Part shown: piece by piece, positions 1 through 12,846 of the stretch
Numbering within the stretch: the first letter of the stretch is position 1
How the letters are laid out: the number at the start of each line of letters is the position of its first letter
Translations under genes and position numbers: made by a program
Assembly: GCF_011745365.1 (NCBI RefSeq)
Contig: NW_024468910.1
Coordinates: 5,133,172 to 5,197,171 of the forward strand
Length of the DNA stretch: 64,000 nucleotides
Direction: 5' to 3'
Origin: Cryphonectria parasitica EP155
Lineage: Eukaryota; Ascomycota; Sordariomycetes; Diaporthales; Cryphonectriaceae
Notes under the pieces: generated by a model
What the model saw: only the letters and a program-made list of their open reading frames with translations
Told to the model about the DNA's origin: nothing
The model's database searches: none

Positions 1-125
1 GGGCCCCCCCCCTCTCTTTCTCTCTCTCTCTCTCTCGCTCTCTCTCTCTCTCTTTCTTTCTCTCTTTCTTTCTCTCTTTTTTTTTTCTGGGGGGGGGGGG
101 TGGGGAGGGGCAGAGGAAGGGGGGC
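1..125. repeat. CT-rich microsatellite next to a long G run
   Basis: Positions 11-88 are almost pure C/T, mostly CT dinucleotides with T runs. They are followed at 89-124 by four or more G tracts of 4-11 bases separated by one to seven bases. The G-rich part fits the general pattern for a G-quadruplex on the plus strand. No gene is attached to it within the window. Confidence 0.9.
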
Positions 126-715
126 ACAAACACTACGGTACCATTGGCTTGAACGGGGCAGAATGAGGGGGGGGCTTACACGCGACTACATTCAGAGGTA
201 AGAAAGGCAGGCAGGGCGGCCCTATGATATCTCTCGCTTCGTGCTCACTTGTCAGTTGCCTATGTGCTCCCAGTGGAGAATCCTCCGCGGGCTCCGCTGC
301 GGCACTTGAATTTTCACTTTTATTTTTTTTATATGTACATCTTGCTCTTCACGAAGCACGGCTTGTCCTATCTCCACCGCGGCCTGTGCTGACCCGTCGG
401 GACCTGACATGATGGGGCTTGGGCCATCAGTAGATCAGATCTCGCCGAGCCGCGGCCTGGGGAAAGACATAGACACAAGGAAGTCAGTGCGACAGACAAA
501 AAAGACACAGAGAGAGAGGAGGACGGCAGTCAGGTGATGACACATTGGTGTCGCCGCCCGGGTTCTTTGTTGGGAAGGACGGAAATGACGATGATCCAGA
601 GGGGGCCAGCAGAAGGGGAAAGAAAGAAAAAAGGGCTTTGAGACAGGTCTCGTAATAAAAAAAGGTCCGAAAGATAAAGCCACACCCAGGAGGCTGGGAG
701 ACCTCGGCGAGAGAG

Positions 716-718
<3 letters not shown>

Positions 719-754
<36 letters not shown>
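719..754. repeat. (GT)n microsatellite
   Basis: About 18 uninterrupted GT units, continuing as interrupted GT/CTGT to about 774. It lies in non-coding DNA. Open frames across it only encode repeated His-Thr or Cys-Val and are artefacts. Confidence 0.95.
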
Positions 755-755
<1 letters not shown>

Positions 756-1172
756 TGTGTGTGTCTGTGTATGTGAGGGAAAAAAGCACGTAACGACTGT
801 CCTGTCCAACTGTATTACGTGTTTCGATGATTGCCCTCCCTCCCTCTACTCTCTCTCTTGCTCTGGCCAAGTCGCCACCGCTGTGGGTCGGCGAACCTAC
901 GTGTCTGGGTGGCGCCCGGCTGGTAGAGGGTCCGAGAGCGACGGCTGAAAGAGCGTTGACGTCGTGGAGGATTTGATTGTGCGCGTGAGCAAAGTGTGAG
1001 AGAGAAACAGAGACAATTGAGAAAAAGGCCAAGAGCTGAAGGCATGGGGGGGAAGAGGGGTGGGATGATCACGCACCAACGTTCGGGCCATCATGGTAGC
1101 TCCCGCGTCTCCATCCCTCGGAAGCCCTGTGCTTGTGTCAGTGGTGATCATCGCCATCCAGCATAATATCAC

Positions 1173-1204
<32 letters not shown>
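1173..1204. repeat. (CAT)n microsatellite
   Basis: About ten CAT units in non-coding DNA. The Met or Ile runs it would encode are artefacts. Confidence 0.93.
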
Positions 1205-1205
<1 letters not shown>

Positions 1206-1953
1206 CTTTCCCGACCATCGTGACAGGCGTAAACATGGCAGTTGGGTGGTGATACCCTTATTCCTATGGTGTGTGTTGCCATAGTTAAAAAATTAAAAAA
1301 GTTTTCACTTTTTGAAGGCTCGTGTCCTTTTACTCCGGCCTGCACTCTTTTCCCCAACCACCTGCAGCCCACTTTACTATTCCCCCCCCCCCCCCCACAG
1401 CGGCTTCTTCCCTTCCCGAGACTACGCTCCGTTTTTTTATGTTCTGGATCTTTTTGATGATGCTGAAAATGCTGATAACTATGATGCAGCACGAGACGAT
1501 CACATATTTTTTTTTCCCTCTGTCCTTTTGGGAGGAACAATGTGGCGATCTTTTGCCTCTACGGAGCAACTCGCTTGCCCTTTGGGGGCACAGAGAGATT
1601 CGCTGCTCCCACTTTCCTTTTCATCGTCTTGATCCAACCCACCCAGCCCACTCCCTCCCCCCCTTCGCCCTAATCCACTTCACACTTTGACAGAAGAGGG
1701 GGGATTTTTATCTTGCTCTGGAACTCCATGATTTGTGATCCTTCATATGTGGGGAAGGGGGGCTAGATCTTTGTGGGCTAGATGAGCTGAAATATCTGGA
1801 GAGGGGGAGGGGGGGGGGTTTTAAACATGTGGATAGAGACAGGAGGGAGAGGAGGGGGGAGAGGGGCGTAGGATGAATAAAGATCAAAATGATCGGCGTT
1901 GTTTTTTTAAAAAAAAAAAAAGTTCACAGAGAGAGAGAGAGGGAGAGAAAGAA

Positions 1954-1995
1954 GATCTGTCACCTTTTCTGCACAGGATCTGTCACCTTTCTGCA
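1954..1995. repeat. Short imperfect tandem duplication
   Basis: Two copies of a 19-20 base unit beginning GATCTGTCACC lie at 1954-1973 and 1977-1995, separated by three bases. They differ by one T in a T run. The unit is neither a simple microsatellite nor part of a recognised gene. Confidence 0.9.
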
Positions 1996-4900
1996 GGCGG
2001 TGTATCTATTACCATCTCTCTTTTTTTCTTCTCTCCTTCCAATGAATCCCTTCATCTCCATGTAATGCGTGTGTGTGTGTGTGTGTGTATTCTCTCTCAT
2101 CCCAGCTCGGACCCCTTTTTTTCCATAAGCCACAAAAAGAGGGTTCGTTGAGGAGGCGATCTTCAGTCAGAAGCTTATTCGGACGTCTGTCCTGTGAAGA
2201 CCCTGGGAAGATAAAAGAGAAGGGGGGGGGGGAGAGAGGAAGGGTGAAGAGACGTGGACGACTTTGTTCGGTTTCTTGTGATGATGGTATTTTGGGATTG
2301 TTTTGGTTTGTGTAGTGATTTAGTTTTGTTGGTTTCCCTTTAGATATTTACCTTTTTTACGTTCTCCTTTCCCCGTCTCTTCTTCTATCTCTGCTAGGAC
2401 GAGATGATTAGTACAGACAAACTACCAAAATTCACAAGATGCATGGATAATAGTGAGACGGATGCAAGGGAAAGGGAGGTCCTTTGCTGATGTGTTTTTC
2501 CTCTTCTCTTATCTTCTTCCTCTCTTGGCCGATTATTCCTCTTGGTGTGTTGCAAGACTCGGTGCATGTCGTGTGCCCTCTCACACTCGCTCACAAAAGT
2601 AAATCAGGCAAGGGAAGAAGGAGGTTTGTTCAGTTGTGCGATACTGGTTTGGCTGGCTGCTTATGTGCAACTTTTTCGGCAAGGAGGGAGGCTTTGGTGA
2701 GTTTGGCATGGGGTTCTTTGTCTCTGTTTGTCTGGAATGTAGTGTTGAGTGAGTTGACTTGGACTCAATTTCTCATTAATTAGAACTGAGATAATGGGAA
2801 CTGATGAAGTTACTCTCTCATCATGCGAAGAGGAGGATGAGGGGGATGGGCCCAGAAGGTTCGCTCGAAGTTTTTTTTCTCGTAGGCTTTCCTGGCTGAC
2901 AGAGACCTTTTAATTAAGTAAGCTCTTATGAAAGTCCAGCCGGCTCTGCCTCCTTGCTGCTAACGAAAAGAAAGACATAGAGAGAGAGAGAGAGATGCTT
3001 TGCCTTCCTTGGGACCTGAACGAGAGCTGTTCGATGTTTCATGCCGTAGGTTTCAGAGTCGTTGAGGATATTCCATACTCCTTCTAGAAGGGAGAAGGCG
3101 TATGGAAGCGGTCTGAGGTAGGCTGATTCGACTCTCTTAGAGCACTGTGAGAAGATCAGTCTACACCGAGACTCTTGAATAGGATGACAGAGGGAGAGGA
3201 GGGGACTCCCTGTTTGATGGTGCACTCTGTGTTCAAAGAGCGTATCCAGCTGTGTAGATACATTAGAAGTAGCCCAAAGAGATTGGTTGAAAACGGCTGA
3301 CTGTGTAAGCATGAGAGAAAGTTCCAGATAGCAGTGGTGGAAAGAAATGGATGTGATTAGATGAATGTCTGACAAAGACTCTTGGCGTTTGAACTTGGGG
3401 AAGACGGATAACATTTCATGTACATTGAGCTATGGATAAATGATCAGTATAATAACTTCGGTGGACAAATAGTATAGGTATCGATTCACTTACAATTCTT
3501 CACCACCGCTGTCTAGGTTGTTCGATGTCCTCTTCGTACCCTCTTTCTTACAGCCCCAGAGACCAAAGCCCCGAGCCACTCCAGCTGCCCGCGCTGAGAT
3601 TGATTGAAGCCATCCTTTGTCCAGCTTGCGTCCTACTCTCCTTCAGCTCAACTTCCAGCCCTAGGTCTTGACCCCATTTGCTTCTTTCAATCAATCACGT
3701 TCCATAGTTCAGGCTCGATGATGAGAAGGTACACGAGACAAGGTATTTGTACTGGAGAAATTTCCTAGACAAAAGAAGCTCTTCAAAAGGTAGCCCCAAG
3801 TGTACCACTCAGTATAAATAATAGGTGATCCGAGATATTGTCATCGTCCTTCAGAGGAGGATGCAGGAGCTACGAGTGCCAGGCCAAGACAGCGATTTGG
3901 CAATGGTCAAGGCACATGCTCAATCTACACATGCTCACGAGGGCCAAAAGCCGTATTAAAAAAACAAGCTGAACAGCATCTTCCTCGAGCAGAAGAAGCT
4001 TGAGCTTCGACTGGGGCTGCGCAGGTTTGAAAAGAAGTTTGGTAGTATACTCATCCAGCCACGGAGACTGCCTTTTTGAGTTATCGTTCGACCAGCCCGA
4101 GCCTCGCCAGTAGCTTTTCTTCTGAACAAACGAGATCCAATTCACAGGGGGCGTAGACATTGGTATTCACCCATTTTAGCACTGGATGGCCGTATTTAGG
4201 TGAAAGTGTAGGTGAAACTGTGCTACTGTGGGAGACATCTTCCTTGAGAACTTGACATGTACGTCACGCAATACGGACACAATTGTATGTATTTTGAACG
4301 ACAGGCCTAAGGGAGTCTCTTTGGTTGGCGTATGGTGGAAAGATATAGGGCTGCAAGACATCAGTAAGTGCTCTATCCCCAGGACCATGTTTGCTCTCCC
4401 TGAGCAACAGTTTGTGTTTCCACATCTTGCAGGTCTCGGTTTCTGCAATCGTGGAAGGTCTCCTTTAACTTCCTCGGCATACAGTGGTTTGGAACACTCC
4501 ATAGTTTCTCTCAAGACTTATTCCTGCCCGTTGTGAGAATAAGTGCCAATATTCAGACACCTGCGGCAGCATCTCGTGGCAGGAGGATGTTATCAAGTTG
4601 GTTGACTTATGCGTTATAATTGCGCCCAGCACAGCCCTGACATAACAAGACAAGTCCATGGCTCAGATACACGCTTTCGCTGATTACTAGTGTAATAAAT
4701 GTAACGTATACCGGAGCTCACCAAGCCCTCTCCAGATTCCCAGCGATGGAAAAGAAACCTAACGTAAACGCCTTGTCATCTCCTGCCCAAGCCCCCCCTA
4801 AGCCCATGATCCAAGACCAAGACAGCACTATACCGGAGATTATTGTGATCAGCTCCCACAAGCTCAACTACATGACACGGACGTTTCACAGGAAGACAGA

Positions 4901-5832
4901 CAAACTAAAACCCCACCTGCTAGCTGCAGCTGGTGTCGGCCTCGGAGCCTCGTGTGAAGTAGCACCAGGTCTCCGAAAACGACAAGATGCCCCGCCCCCC
5001 CCCCCCAACAATCGTGCCGTCCCATCCATCTTCCTGCCTCCATGACAAATCATCAGCAATATGACAGCTGAGACGAAGTGTAATCAAATCGCAAAAGAAG
5101 GAAAAAGAGGGAAAAAAGGATTGGTACCCCCCCCCCCTCCCACCCACGGTCCCCAGGCTCAGCTGTCGGCCAGCTCGAGCTGCCTCTCGGCTATGCTGCT
5201 TACTTGGTACCCATGCTGCCGGCTTACGAAAGGTTGTTTTTTTACCCTCTTTCGGTCATGCCAGACCGCGGCGGCGTCGCCTTTTGTTAATGAAAGATGA
5301 CGACGAGTGGCTCGTACAACGATGGCATGTATGCAAGCAGGCAATTCTTTTTCTTCTTTTCTCCTTCTCTCTTCTTTTGTTCGGATGTTGGCGAATCAGG
5401 GCTGGCCGTCGGTAGCCTTTCCTCTCTCTTTAGTTCCCGGGCGGGCGTGGCTGCTCGTCTGATTAAAGAAGTGTTGGATTTGTAACTACTTCGGTGTCTC
5501 TGCGGTGTTCTGTAGCACAGGGTGGATGTCTCGGCGAGGTCTCTTGTGATGTGGACGGTGATTTATCCTTCGGAAGATAGATTTCGGTGGAGATGAGCCG
5601 CCTCTGTGTAAGATATTCTGAGACAGCACAAGAAGGGTGATGGAGGGAAAGGAGAAAAAAGGCGAAGGCTTCAAAGGGCCATAACATTTTCTGCATCTAC
5701 CAGCAAGAGGGAGTCAATGCTGTGTATCCAGGTGATGACACGCTTGCTTTTGCTACACTTTGTAAGACCGGCTCTCTGCGTAGCAGGAACCTCTAGCCCT
5801 TCTCATTTGTACCGACAAGGCTGTAGCCTTGC

Positions 5833-6860
5833 TCAAGCCGCACCATTGCGTTCCGCCTTGCCCACCTCTACAAGCCCATCCCGAAACTCGAGCGTGAGCA
5901 AACCGTCCTCCCAACCCAGAACCTTAACCGAGTCCAGATCCCGCACGATCCAGTCCGGCTCGGCGCTTCTCACTTGCTCGGCCGTATGGCTCGTCACCAG
6001 GCCAAGGACCTTGCAGCCCGCCGCCTTGCCCGCGCGTATGCCCGCAGGCGAGTCCTCGAGGACCAGCACATTGCTGCTGCTGCTGCTGCTGCCGTCTGTG
6101 CCAGCGGCGGGGAGGCCGATGCGGTCCCTGCCCAGCAGATAGCACGCCGGATCAGGCTTGCCATTGCTCACGGACTCGGCGGTGATGAGGTGCTCGGGGG
6201 CGGGAAGGCGTAGACGCTCGAGCCAGCCGGAGACGAGGGGTTCGGTGCCACTGGTGACAATGGCCCAGGGGACGTTGCGGTGACCTATCTCGTCAAGGAG
6301 GCTGCGGGCTCCTGGGATCTCGGTCGCGTCGTCGCCGTGGAGTCTCGGGAGACGGCCTTCCATCTCCTTGACGTCTGTGGAGAAGGTCAGCAGGCCGTAC
6401 AGCAAGGCAGAGGGAATCTAGATATGGGAGAGGGCCTTATCGACGTCATCAATAACTATGATGATGGCCGTGTCCATGCCAAACTGACCAAGTAGGTCAA
6501 CAACTTACATTCCCAATTCGCTTTCTCAGGTGCCAGAATTTTCAGAGTATCTATACTTCTCCGCCCATGTGAGGTCTGCAGAATGACCTCAGGATCAACC
6601 CCAATCTCCTTTCCAATACTTTGTGCCTCATTTTCTCATGTTAGCTAATGTTACATGACTTTCGTGAAGGCGACGGTCAACGGACAGGCTGCCCAGGGCG
6701 ATAGGGTCGCGGGATTCGTCATCTTTCTTTTCTTCCCACTTCTGTTCACTCACGTATGCCAGTGCTTCTCTATAGCAGACGTAGAGTCTATAATCGTCCC
6801 GTCCATATCAAACAAGAAGCCATGGAAGGAGTCCCGTACAGGCGGAGCTGAGAATTCCAT
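5833..6860 (-). CDS. HAD-superfamily phosphatase, glycerol-3-phosphatase (Gpp1/Hor2) type
   Basis: Three exons are inferred: 6860-6754, 6618-6509 and 6374-5833, giving 252 residues, the usual size for this family. All HAD motifs are visible. Motif I is DMDGT (D18, D20), motif II is TSGTEP near residue 113, the motif III lysine is in NGKPDP near 145, and motif IV is LEDSPAG with the acid near 180. The segment around exon 2 carries the HGRRSIDTLK signature of fungal Gpp1-like enzymes. Members of this family hydrolyse small phosphorylated polyols such as glycerol-3-phosphate in the cytosol, or 2-deoxyglucose-6-phosphate; which one cannot be told here. Donors GTGAGT and GTAAGT, a GCTAAC branch point and phase agreement support the model. 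A Ser run (about six) sits in a loop before motif IV. The gene is divergent from NUG1. Confidence 0.9.
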
Positions 6861-7580
6861 GGCGAGAGGTCGGAGAAGGAGGAGGATGAAGGGCCTGAAG
6901 GCTGAGAACCCTGTTTTGAAGGAATGATTATTTTGTGCTCACCGAACTGGTGTAGCCACTTTCAAATGCAGACATTGACTGTTTATGCAGAGAAGAGAGA
7001 AGTCAATTCTTGAGATTCTGGTTGTACTCAAAGGCACATGAGGTTTAAATATCAAGAAAAGAAGAAGAAATGAAATGCCAGGGCAGCAACACAGGGTGAA
7101 TGAAGTGCGTGAGGTCGGAACTACTTGATTTGGCTAGTCCGCCAGACTTTGGATTTCAAGTAATAGAGGAGGGAGCCACTGTTTATTGAGACAATAGGAG
7201 CGAAAAAAAATCCAGCATACTTTAAACAATACAGACCATCAAGGTAACTGGTCGTCAATGTTCATCTTATGATTATTTCTTAAGAGATTCCAAGCATATG
7301 CTTACAGCCTACAGATGCTGCCAGCTGGAGCCTGAAGTCATGGAGGATGACAGCATTCATCAGGGTTAGGGGTTCTTATGGCTATCGCTATCGCTGACCG
7401 CCTTTTTTTTCTGGTCTTGAATTCTGCCACTTTGGCTTCGCAAATTTCCATCAACGACCCCAGCACTAGTAGGCATGTCGATGTAGTTAATTCTAGCAAA
7501 GCCAAACGTTCTCCTCGACTCCTCAACAACCAATCACCCCCCCCCCCCCCATCCCCAAGCCCGCGATCCAAAAGGTCACA
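6861..7580. promoter_or_regulatory. Divergent spacer between the phosphatase gene and NUG1
   Basis: This 720-bp spacer must hold the promoters of both divergent genes. A CCAAT box at 7530-7534, about 47 bp before the NUG1 start and just ahead of a 13-base C run, fits a binding site for the fungal CCAAT-binding (HAP) complex. That is inference from the motif alone. I see no clear TATA box and no other gene. Confidence 0.5.
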
Positions 7581-9379
7581 ATGGCAGGATCAATTACCAA
7601 ACCAAAGAGTATGTCAACTTTCTGTCTGTTATCTGACAAAAAAAATAGAAAGAAGAAAAAATCTGATTCGATGAAATGCTCGTACAAATTACAGAACCGA
7701 AGTCGAAGCGGGGCACCACTCGCCTACGCCACAAGATCGAGAAAAAGTCGGCAGCCAAGCAGAGGAAAGATAGAAAGAACGCCAAGAAGAATCCAGAATG
7801 GCGCTCCAAGCTGAAGAAGGACCCCGGCATTCCCAACCTGTTCCCGTACAAGGAGAGGCTGCTGCAGGAGATTGAGGAGAAGCGGGCGCGAAAGGAAGAG
7901 GAGGCACGAAAGCGAAGGGAAGCCGCCAAGGCCGCGAGGACAGGTCAGGTTGAGAAGGCTGCCGATGATGGCATGAACGATCCTGAGGGCGATGACGTCG
8001 AGCTGGACGACGACATGATGGACGATGACGACGACGACATCGACGATGATGTCGACGAATCGAACCCCATGGCGGCCTTGTTGGCGAGCGCGAGACGGGC
8101 CGCCGAAGACTACGAACAAGGCCTGCAGAGCGGCGAGGACATGGACGACGACGACGATGAAGACGAAGACTCGGATGACGACGACAATGATTCCTCCCCC
8201 TCGGGTGCGGTACAGGTCGGAGGCGATGCGACCTCGCGCAAGGCCTACGACAAGGTGTTCAAGCAAGTCGTCGAGCAGGCTGACGTTATCCTCTATGTCC
8301 TCGACGCCAGAGACCCAGAGGGCACAAGGTCGAGAGACGTCGAGAGGTCCGTCATGGCGGCAGCATCCGACGGCAAGAGGCTCATCCTCGTGCTCAACAA
8401 GATCGACCTGATCCCGCCGCCCGTCCTCAAGGCCTGGCTCGCCCACCTCCGCAAGTACTTCCCGACCTTACCTCTCCGCGCCTCCAACGCCGCTGCCAAC
8501 GCCCACACCTTCAACCACCGCGACCTGACCGTCCAGGGCACGAGCGCCACCCTCTTCCGCGCCCTCAAGGCCTTCGCCGCTGGCCGCGGCCTCAAGCGCG
8601 CCATCTCCGTCGGTGTCATCGGCTACCCCAACGTCGGCAAGTCGTCCGTCATCAACGCCCTACTCTCCCGCCTCAGCGGCCGCGGCGGCGCACATCGTTC
8701 CGCCTGCCCCGCCGGCGCCGAGGCCGGCGTCACCACGTCCATCCGCGCCGTCAAGATCGATAGCAAGCTGACCCTCCTGGACTCCCCCGGCATCGTGTTC
8801 CCCTCCACCTCGGACGCCGCCTCCGCCACCTTTGTCCCCAAGAACCCCACCGAAGCCAAGGCCCACCTGGTCCTCCTCAACGCCGTCCCCCCCAGGCACA
8901 TTGGCGACCCTCTGCCTGCCGTTCAGCTGCTGCTCAAGAGGCTGTCCACCTCGCCCGACCTCATGGCTCGCCTGACCGCCGTCTACGACCTCCCGGCACT
9001 GCTGCCCAACCCGGACAGTGGCGACGCCACCACCGACTTCTTGGTCCAGGTCGCCCGTAAGCGCGGCCGTCTGGGCAGGGGCGGCGTGCCGAATATTCAG
9101 GCTGCCGCCATGACCGTCGTGACGGACTGGAGGGACGGCCGGATCCAGGGCTGGGTGGACGCGCCCTCCGTCGCCACTGGCGCGGCGCCTGCTGCTGGTG
9201 CTGGTGCTGCTGATGGTACCCCTGCGGTCGCCGGCATCAAGGCCTCGACCGCCGCGCCCGAGGTGGAGACGGCTGCGGATCAGAAGCAGATTGTGACGGA
9301 GTGGGCGGCAGAGTTCAAGCTGGAGGGTCTGTGGGGAAATGAGGAGCCTGCGACCAAGGAGGTGGAGATGCAGGGTTGA
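7581..9379 (+). CDS. NUG1: Nucleolar GTPase Nug1 (nucleostemin/GNL3 family)
   Basis: Exon 1 is 7581-7608 and exon 2 is 7695-9379, joined by an 86-nt intron with a GTATGT donor. The product is 570 residues, against about 520 for the yeast protein. The basic N terminus (residues 1-90, Lys/Arg-rich) matches the GN3L/Grn1 segment. Next comes a strongly acidic Asp/Glu region, about residues 100-185. The GTPase motifs are circularly permuted as in the YlqF/YawG class: NKID (G4, 244-247) comes before GYPNVGKSS (G1, 319-327), then DSPG (G3, 372-375). In yeast, Nug1 acts in the nucleolus on pre-60S ribosomal particles and is needed for their maturation and export. The start is chosen by its good context (A at -3) and by restoring the conserved basic N terminus. 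The tail is Ala-rich. Confidence 0.97.
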
Positions 9380-12176
9380 TAAACCTGAAAGGGAAGGGAA
9401 AGCTAGTATATTCTCTCTCTTTCTCTCTCTCTTTTCAAAGACTACGACGAGTTGTGTTTGTTCGCGTTTTCAGGGCGTTTGGCGTTAAAAATGGGCCAGT
9501 CTGAATTGCTATAGAGGTGAGGAAAGAATCCCCATCGGCCTCAGCATCTGTCTGTCCAGCCTTCATAGGAAAGAAACCGAGGAAATTTTCCCTTGGGTCT
9601 ATACGGAATGACAACCCAATAATCCTCCCTAAATCTACTGCTACTACTATTGCTACTGCTACAGTCAAACGCCTTGGGACGTATTTGTCAAGCCTTGAAC
9701 TTTCTTTGTCTTCATCTACCGTACAACTGTCTGCCTCCTTTCTGTTATCGGCAAACTCTACACTCATTATTTTCCTACCTCACCCTGGATCATTTCCTAC
9801 TCTATAACACGAAAACGAGCCAACTGCAACTCAGGGTTCTGGGTTGGTCCCAGAGACAATCACCCAGGCCCGCATTCTTTGTGCCCACTGGGTAATTATG
9901 TGACCTTTATACTAGGTCTTGGTGCTTGGTCAACTCCTCACGGCAAAAAAAAAAAAAAGTCGCCAGTCCCATAAGGTAGAAGACCTAAATGTATGGGAAT
10001 TCTGAAATCTGTGATTACCATATATCCACAGATATACATAGTACTTCACGGGAGATACTAGTATCAAATAAGAAGGGGGGAGAGTGAAAAAAAAAATTGG
10101 ATGAATAAATATATACCGCATGAGAAAAGACAACAGATAACTATCCCACAATACACCACCAAGCGCACCTAATGGACCTTTCCCCCAATCCCCTCCCCTA
10201 CCCAAGAACAACCAAGCCAAAGAATGAATAGGAACGAGTCCGCTCAAAAGGTCAGAGAAAGAGGGACGGGGCAGAAAAGAGAACGCATGGTTTCCGTAGC
10301 GCATTAGTTGGCGTGTACAAGTCGCTCGATTTCATTCTATATCAGTGCTCGTGTTCCTTCTTCGCTCCGCGCCCCCGCCCCCCGAGACAAAAAGAAAAGA
10401 TCCCCATCATAAATTACTTATACACCAACCAACCCGTCCTCCTGCTCGTCTCTGTTGTACCTCCTCGACTAGGCGAGTCTGCACAAGCACCATACGTGTC
10501 TTTCCCACCTCTGAAAAGCTTAGACGAGATAAGAGACACTCCCCCTGCACCCCAAGCCCCCCCCCTCTTTGGCCCTGTATAGAGACGTAAAGGCAAAATT
10601 GGCACTTTCAAACAACGCAGCACTAATATTACACCGTATCAGTAGTATTGGAGGTAGCACAAAGTCAAGGAATACATCCATATAATCAAGGAATCTCGCT
10701 GATACGCAGAACAAAAGAGCCCCCCGCCCCCCTTGGCCCCCGTGCCATTTTCATTCAAAAATTCGCAAGTAGTGACGGCAAGCGCAGCGACTGAACGAAG
10801 GGGATAACAATAGTGTATTTATCACAGAAGGTGTCAAGCAAAGGACCGACAAACACAACAGCAAAATGAGCTCCTCCAATGTCAGTTTGTGGCGGCACTG
10901 AGCTGCTCACCAAAACAGCGAACTAAGAGAGAACAGCAAGCAAAGCCGGACCCTGGCTTCAATGTTGCTTGTGCATCTTCAAAAGAGGGGAAGGGACAAA
11001 AGATTTCAATTTCCAAATCAGGAGAACTTGCGACAATCATTCACCCACCCCTCCTAGGTACCCAACACGCACCCCCCTCACCCCCCATTCCAGTACAGGA
11101 TAAATGCTGCGTATTCTCGCAAAAAATAAAATAAAAAAATGGTTAAAAACAAAAGAAACTGGGGGATATCAATCACAGAAACTTCAAAAGGATATTCAAA
11201 ACCAAGGCCCATATCAAGCCCGGGCTAAAAGAAGAACAAATATAATCAAATTGGCAGAAGGGGAGGAAGGTTAAGGGGGGGGGGGAAACAACAAGCCCGC
11301 TTGATGAGCAGACATGAGACATCTGTACCCGCCATAACAGAAAAAAGGGATAGAAGAAAAATGTTGAACCGCCCTGGACAAGTTGCGATGGGGTATAAGG
11401 TAATAGATGCCTCCCACTCGAAACGTCAAGTCTTCCAGTCCCAAAACCCAGTAAAAGAAAAAGAAAAAAAAGAGCAGGCGGCTTCCACACATATGCATAT
11501 GCATCCTATCCCATCCAGTCTGACATCGTCGGCATCGTGTGGTCATTGATAGAAGGCCCAAAACGTCTCGACTGCAGCCGATGCAGAAAACCGGCTGCAC
11601 TACATGAAACTCGTGTCCCTCGTGAGAGCAAAAAGAGGAGCAAAGTGAGGGGTGTCGTCGAGTCGTGGCGTACATGATCTTGGGTTATACCCGTCCTTCC
11701 ATGATGCAGATTGCCTTGGGATTTGTGGTCGAGAAAAGATCTGAAGGGATCTAGTCCAGTCGTTCCCAGACAGAAAGCACACACACTCTCACACAAAGTG
11801 CACCGCCCCAGCCCAAGTCAAAAAACAATACAAGGGAAAGAGACGTTGAAGAAAGAAAAAAAGGATGAAAGAAACAGGATGAAAAGTAAATGGGTAGAAG
11901 AAGACAAAAATCAAACCAAAACCGCCGGCCCAATGTGCTGCCTTGTAGCCTTCAAGCACATGAAACAACAGCCGCTGCTGCCCATCACGCTGTCCTCACT
12001 AAGGCGGACCATGTGTGTGACCTGCAATATAACATAGTTGACCTGAACCATGGGTATCTCGAAAGAAAACACACATCGTGAAGACTGCGCGGAGATAAGA
12101 CACGTGATGGCGTCTCGACATGCGTCGTTGTCGTCAATTCGTACACGGTTCTGCACCTTGACTTCACAGTCAGACT
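9380..12176. other. Convergent spacer, no gene seen
   Basis: NUG1 and the RSC7-like gene converge on this 2.8-kb spacer. It holds A- and C-rich low-complexity stretches (A runs near 9945 and 10089, G run near 11274) and CT repeats just after NUG1 at 9413-9432. The open frames here are short, compositionally biased and lack conserved motifs. The 3' untranslated regions of both neighbours must lie in it, but I cannot place their poly(A) sites. Confidence 0.6.
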
Positions 12177-12798
12177 CTATTGAGGCTGCTGCGCCCACCA
12201 CTGCTGCGGCTGCGGCTGCCCCTGCTGGCCCGACCACGCCTGGGTCACAGCTGGAGACGAGGAAGACCCCTGGTGCATGTACTGCCGTGGTGTCTGGTGT
12301 TCGTACGGCGCAGGGGCAGGGTATGTCTGGGTCATGCCAGGCATGCCAGAGTAGGGCAGGCTGCTAGATTGCACCGGCCCAGACGCGCTCGAGTGCCGAA
12401 TCTGGGACGACGAGCCCTGCTGTGGGTGAGGAGACTGCTGCGACTGCTGCTGGGTGTGGGTATACCCATATTGAGGCGTCTGCGGCGTCGGCGGCCACAT
12501 CTGGCTTGGGGGCTGATAGCCATAGCCTGACTGCGGCAGGCTGCCCGAGGATCCTGCAGACGAGACTGTTGGCTGTGAACGCTGCTGGGTAGAGATGGGA
12601 GCCATACCTCTTATGGTGGACGACTGGCTGATAGGGTTTTGGGCCTGGAGGGGCGTCGAGTACGGCGGGGCTGACATCATCAGGGGGCTCTGGCTGGGAA
12701 CCATGCCCGTGTGTTGCTGCGATAACCCGCTTGTCGTGGCGTGGGGCGACTGGGTCGCGCGAGACGTCGGGATGCTTGCATCAGCCGGCCCAACCGAG

Positions 12799-12846
<48 letters not shown>

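Larger units (their letters stand above)
1..5832. other. Intergenic tract with no supported gene
   Basis: No recognisable protein or RNA gene was found on either strand. The first 2.4 kb is low-complexity DNA: GT, CAT and GA microsatellites and C or G runs near 1384, 1809 and 2222. From about 2.9 to 4.7 kb the composition becomes ordinary. That part holds a minus-strand ATG-started open frame of 162 codons (2926-3414) and another of 96 codons (3870-4160). Neither resembles a family I know and neither has clear splice partners, so they are not called as genes. C runs recur near 4995 and 5128. Confidence 0.6.

Noticed and set aside
7724..8446. 240-codon minus-strand frame opposite NUG1
   Set aside because: Its Val/Ile/His runs mirror the Asp-coding repeats of NUG1; the sense protein is clearly the real one.
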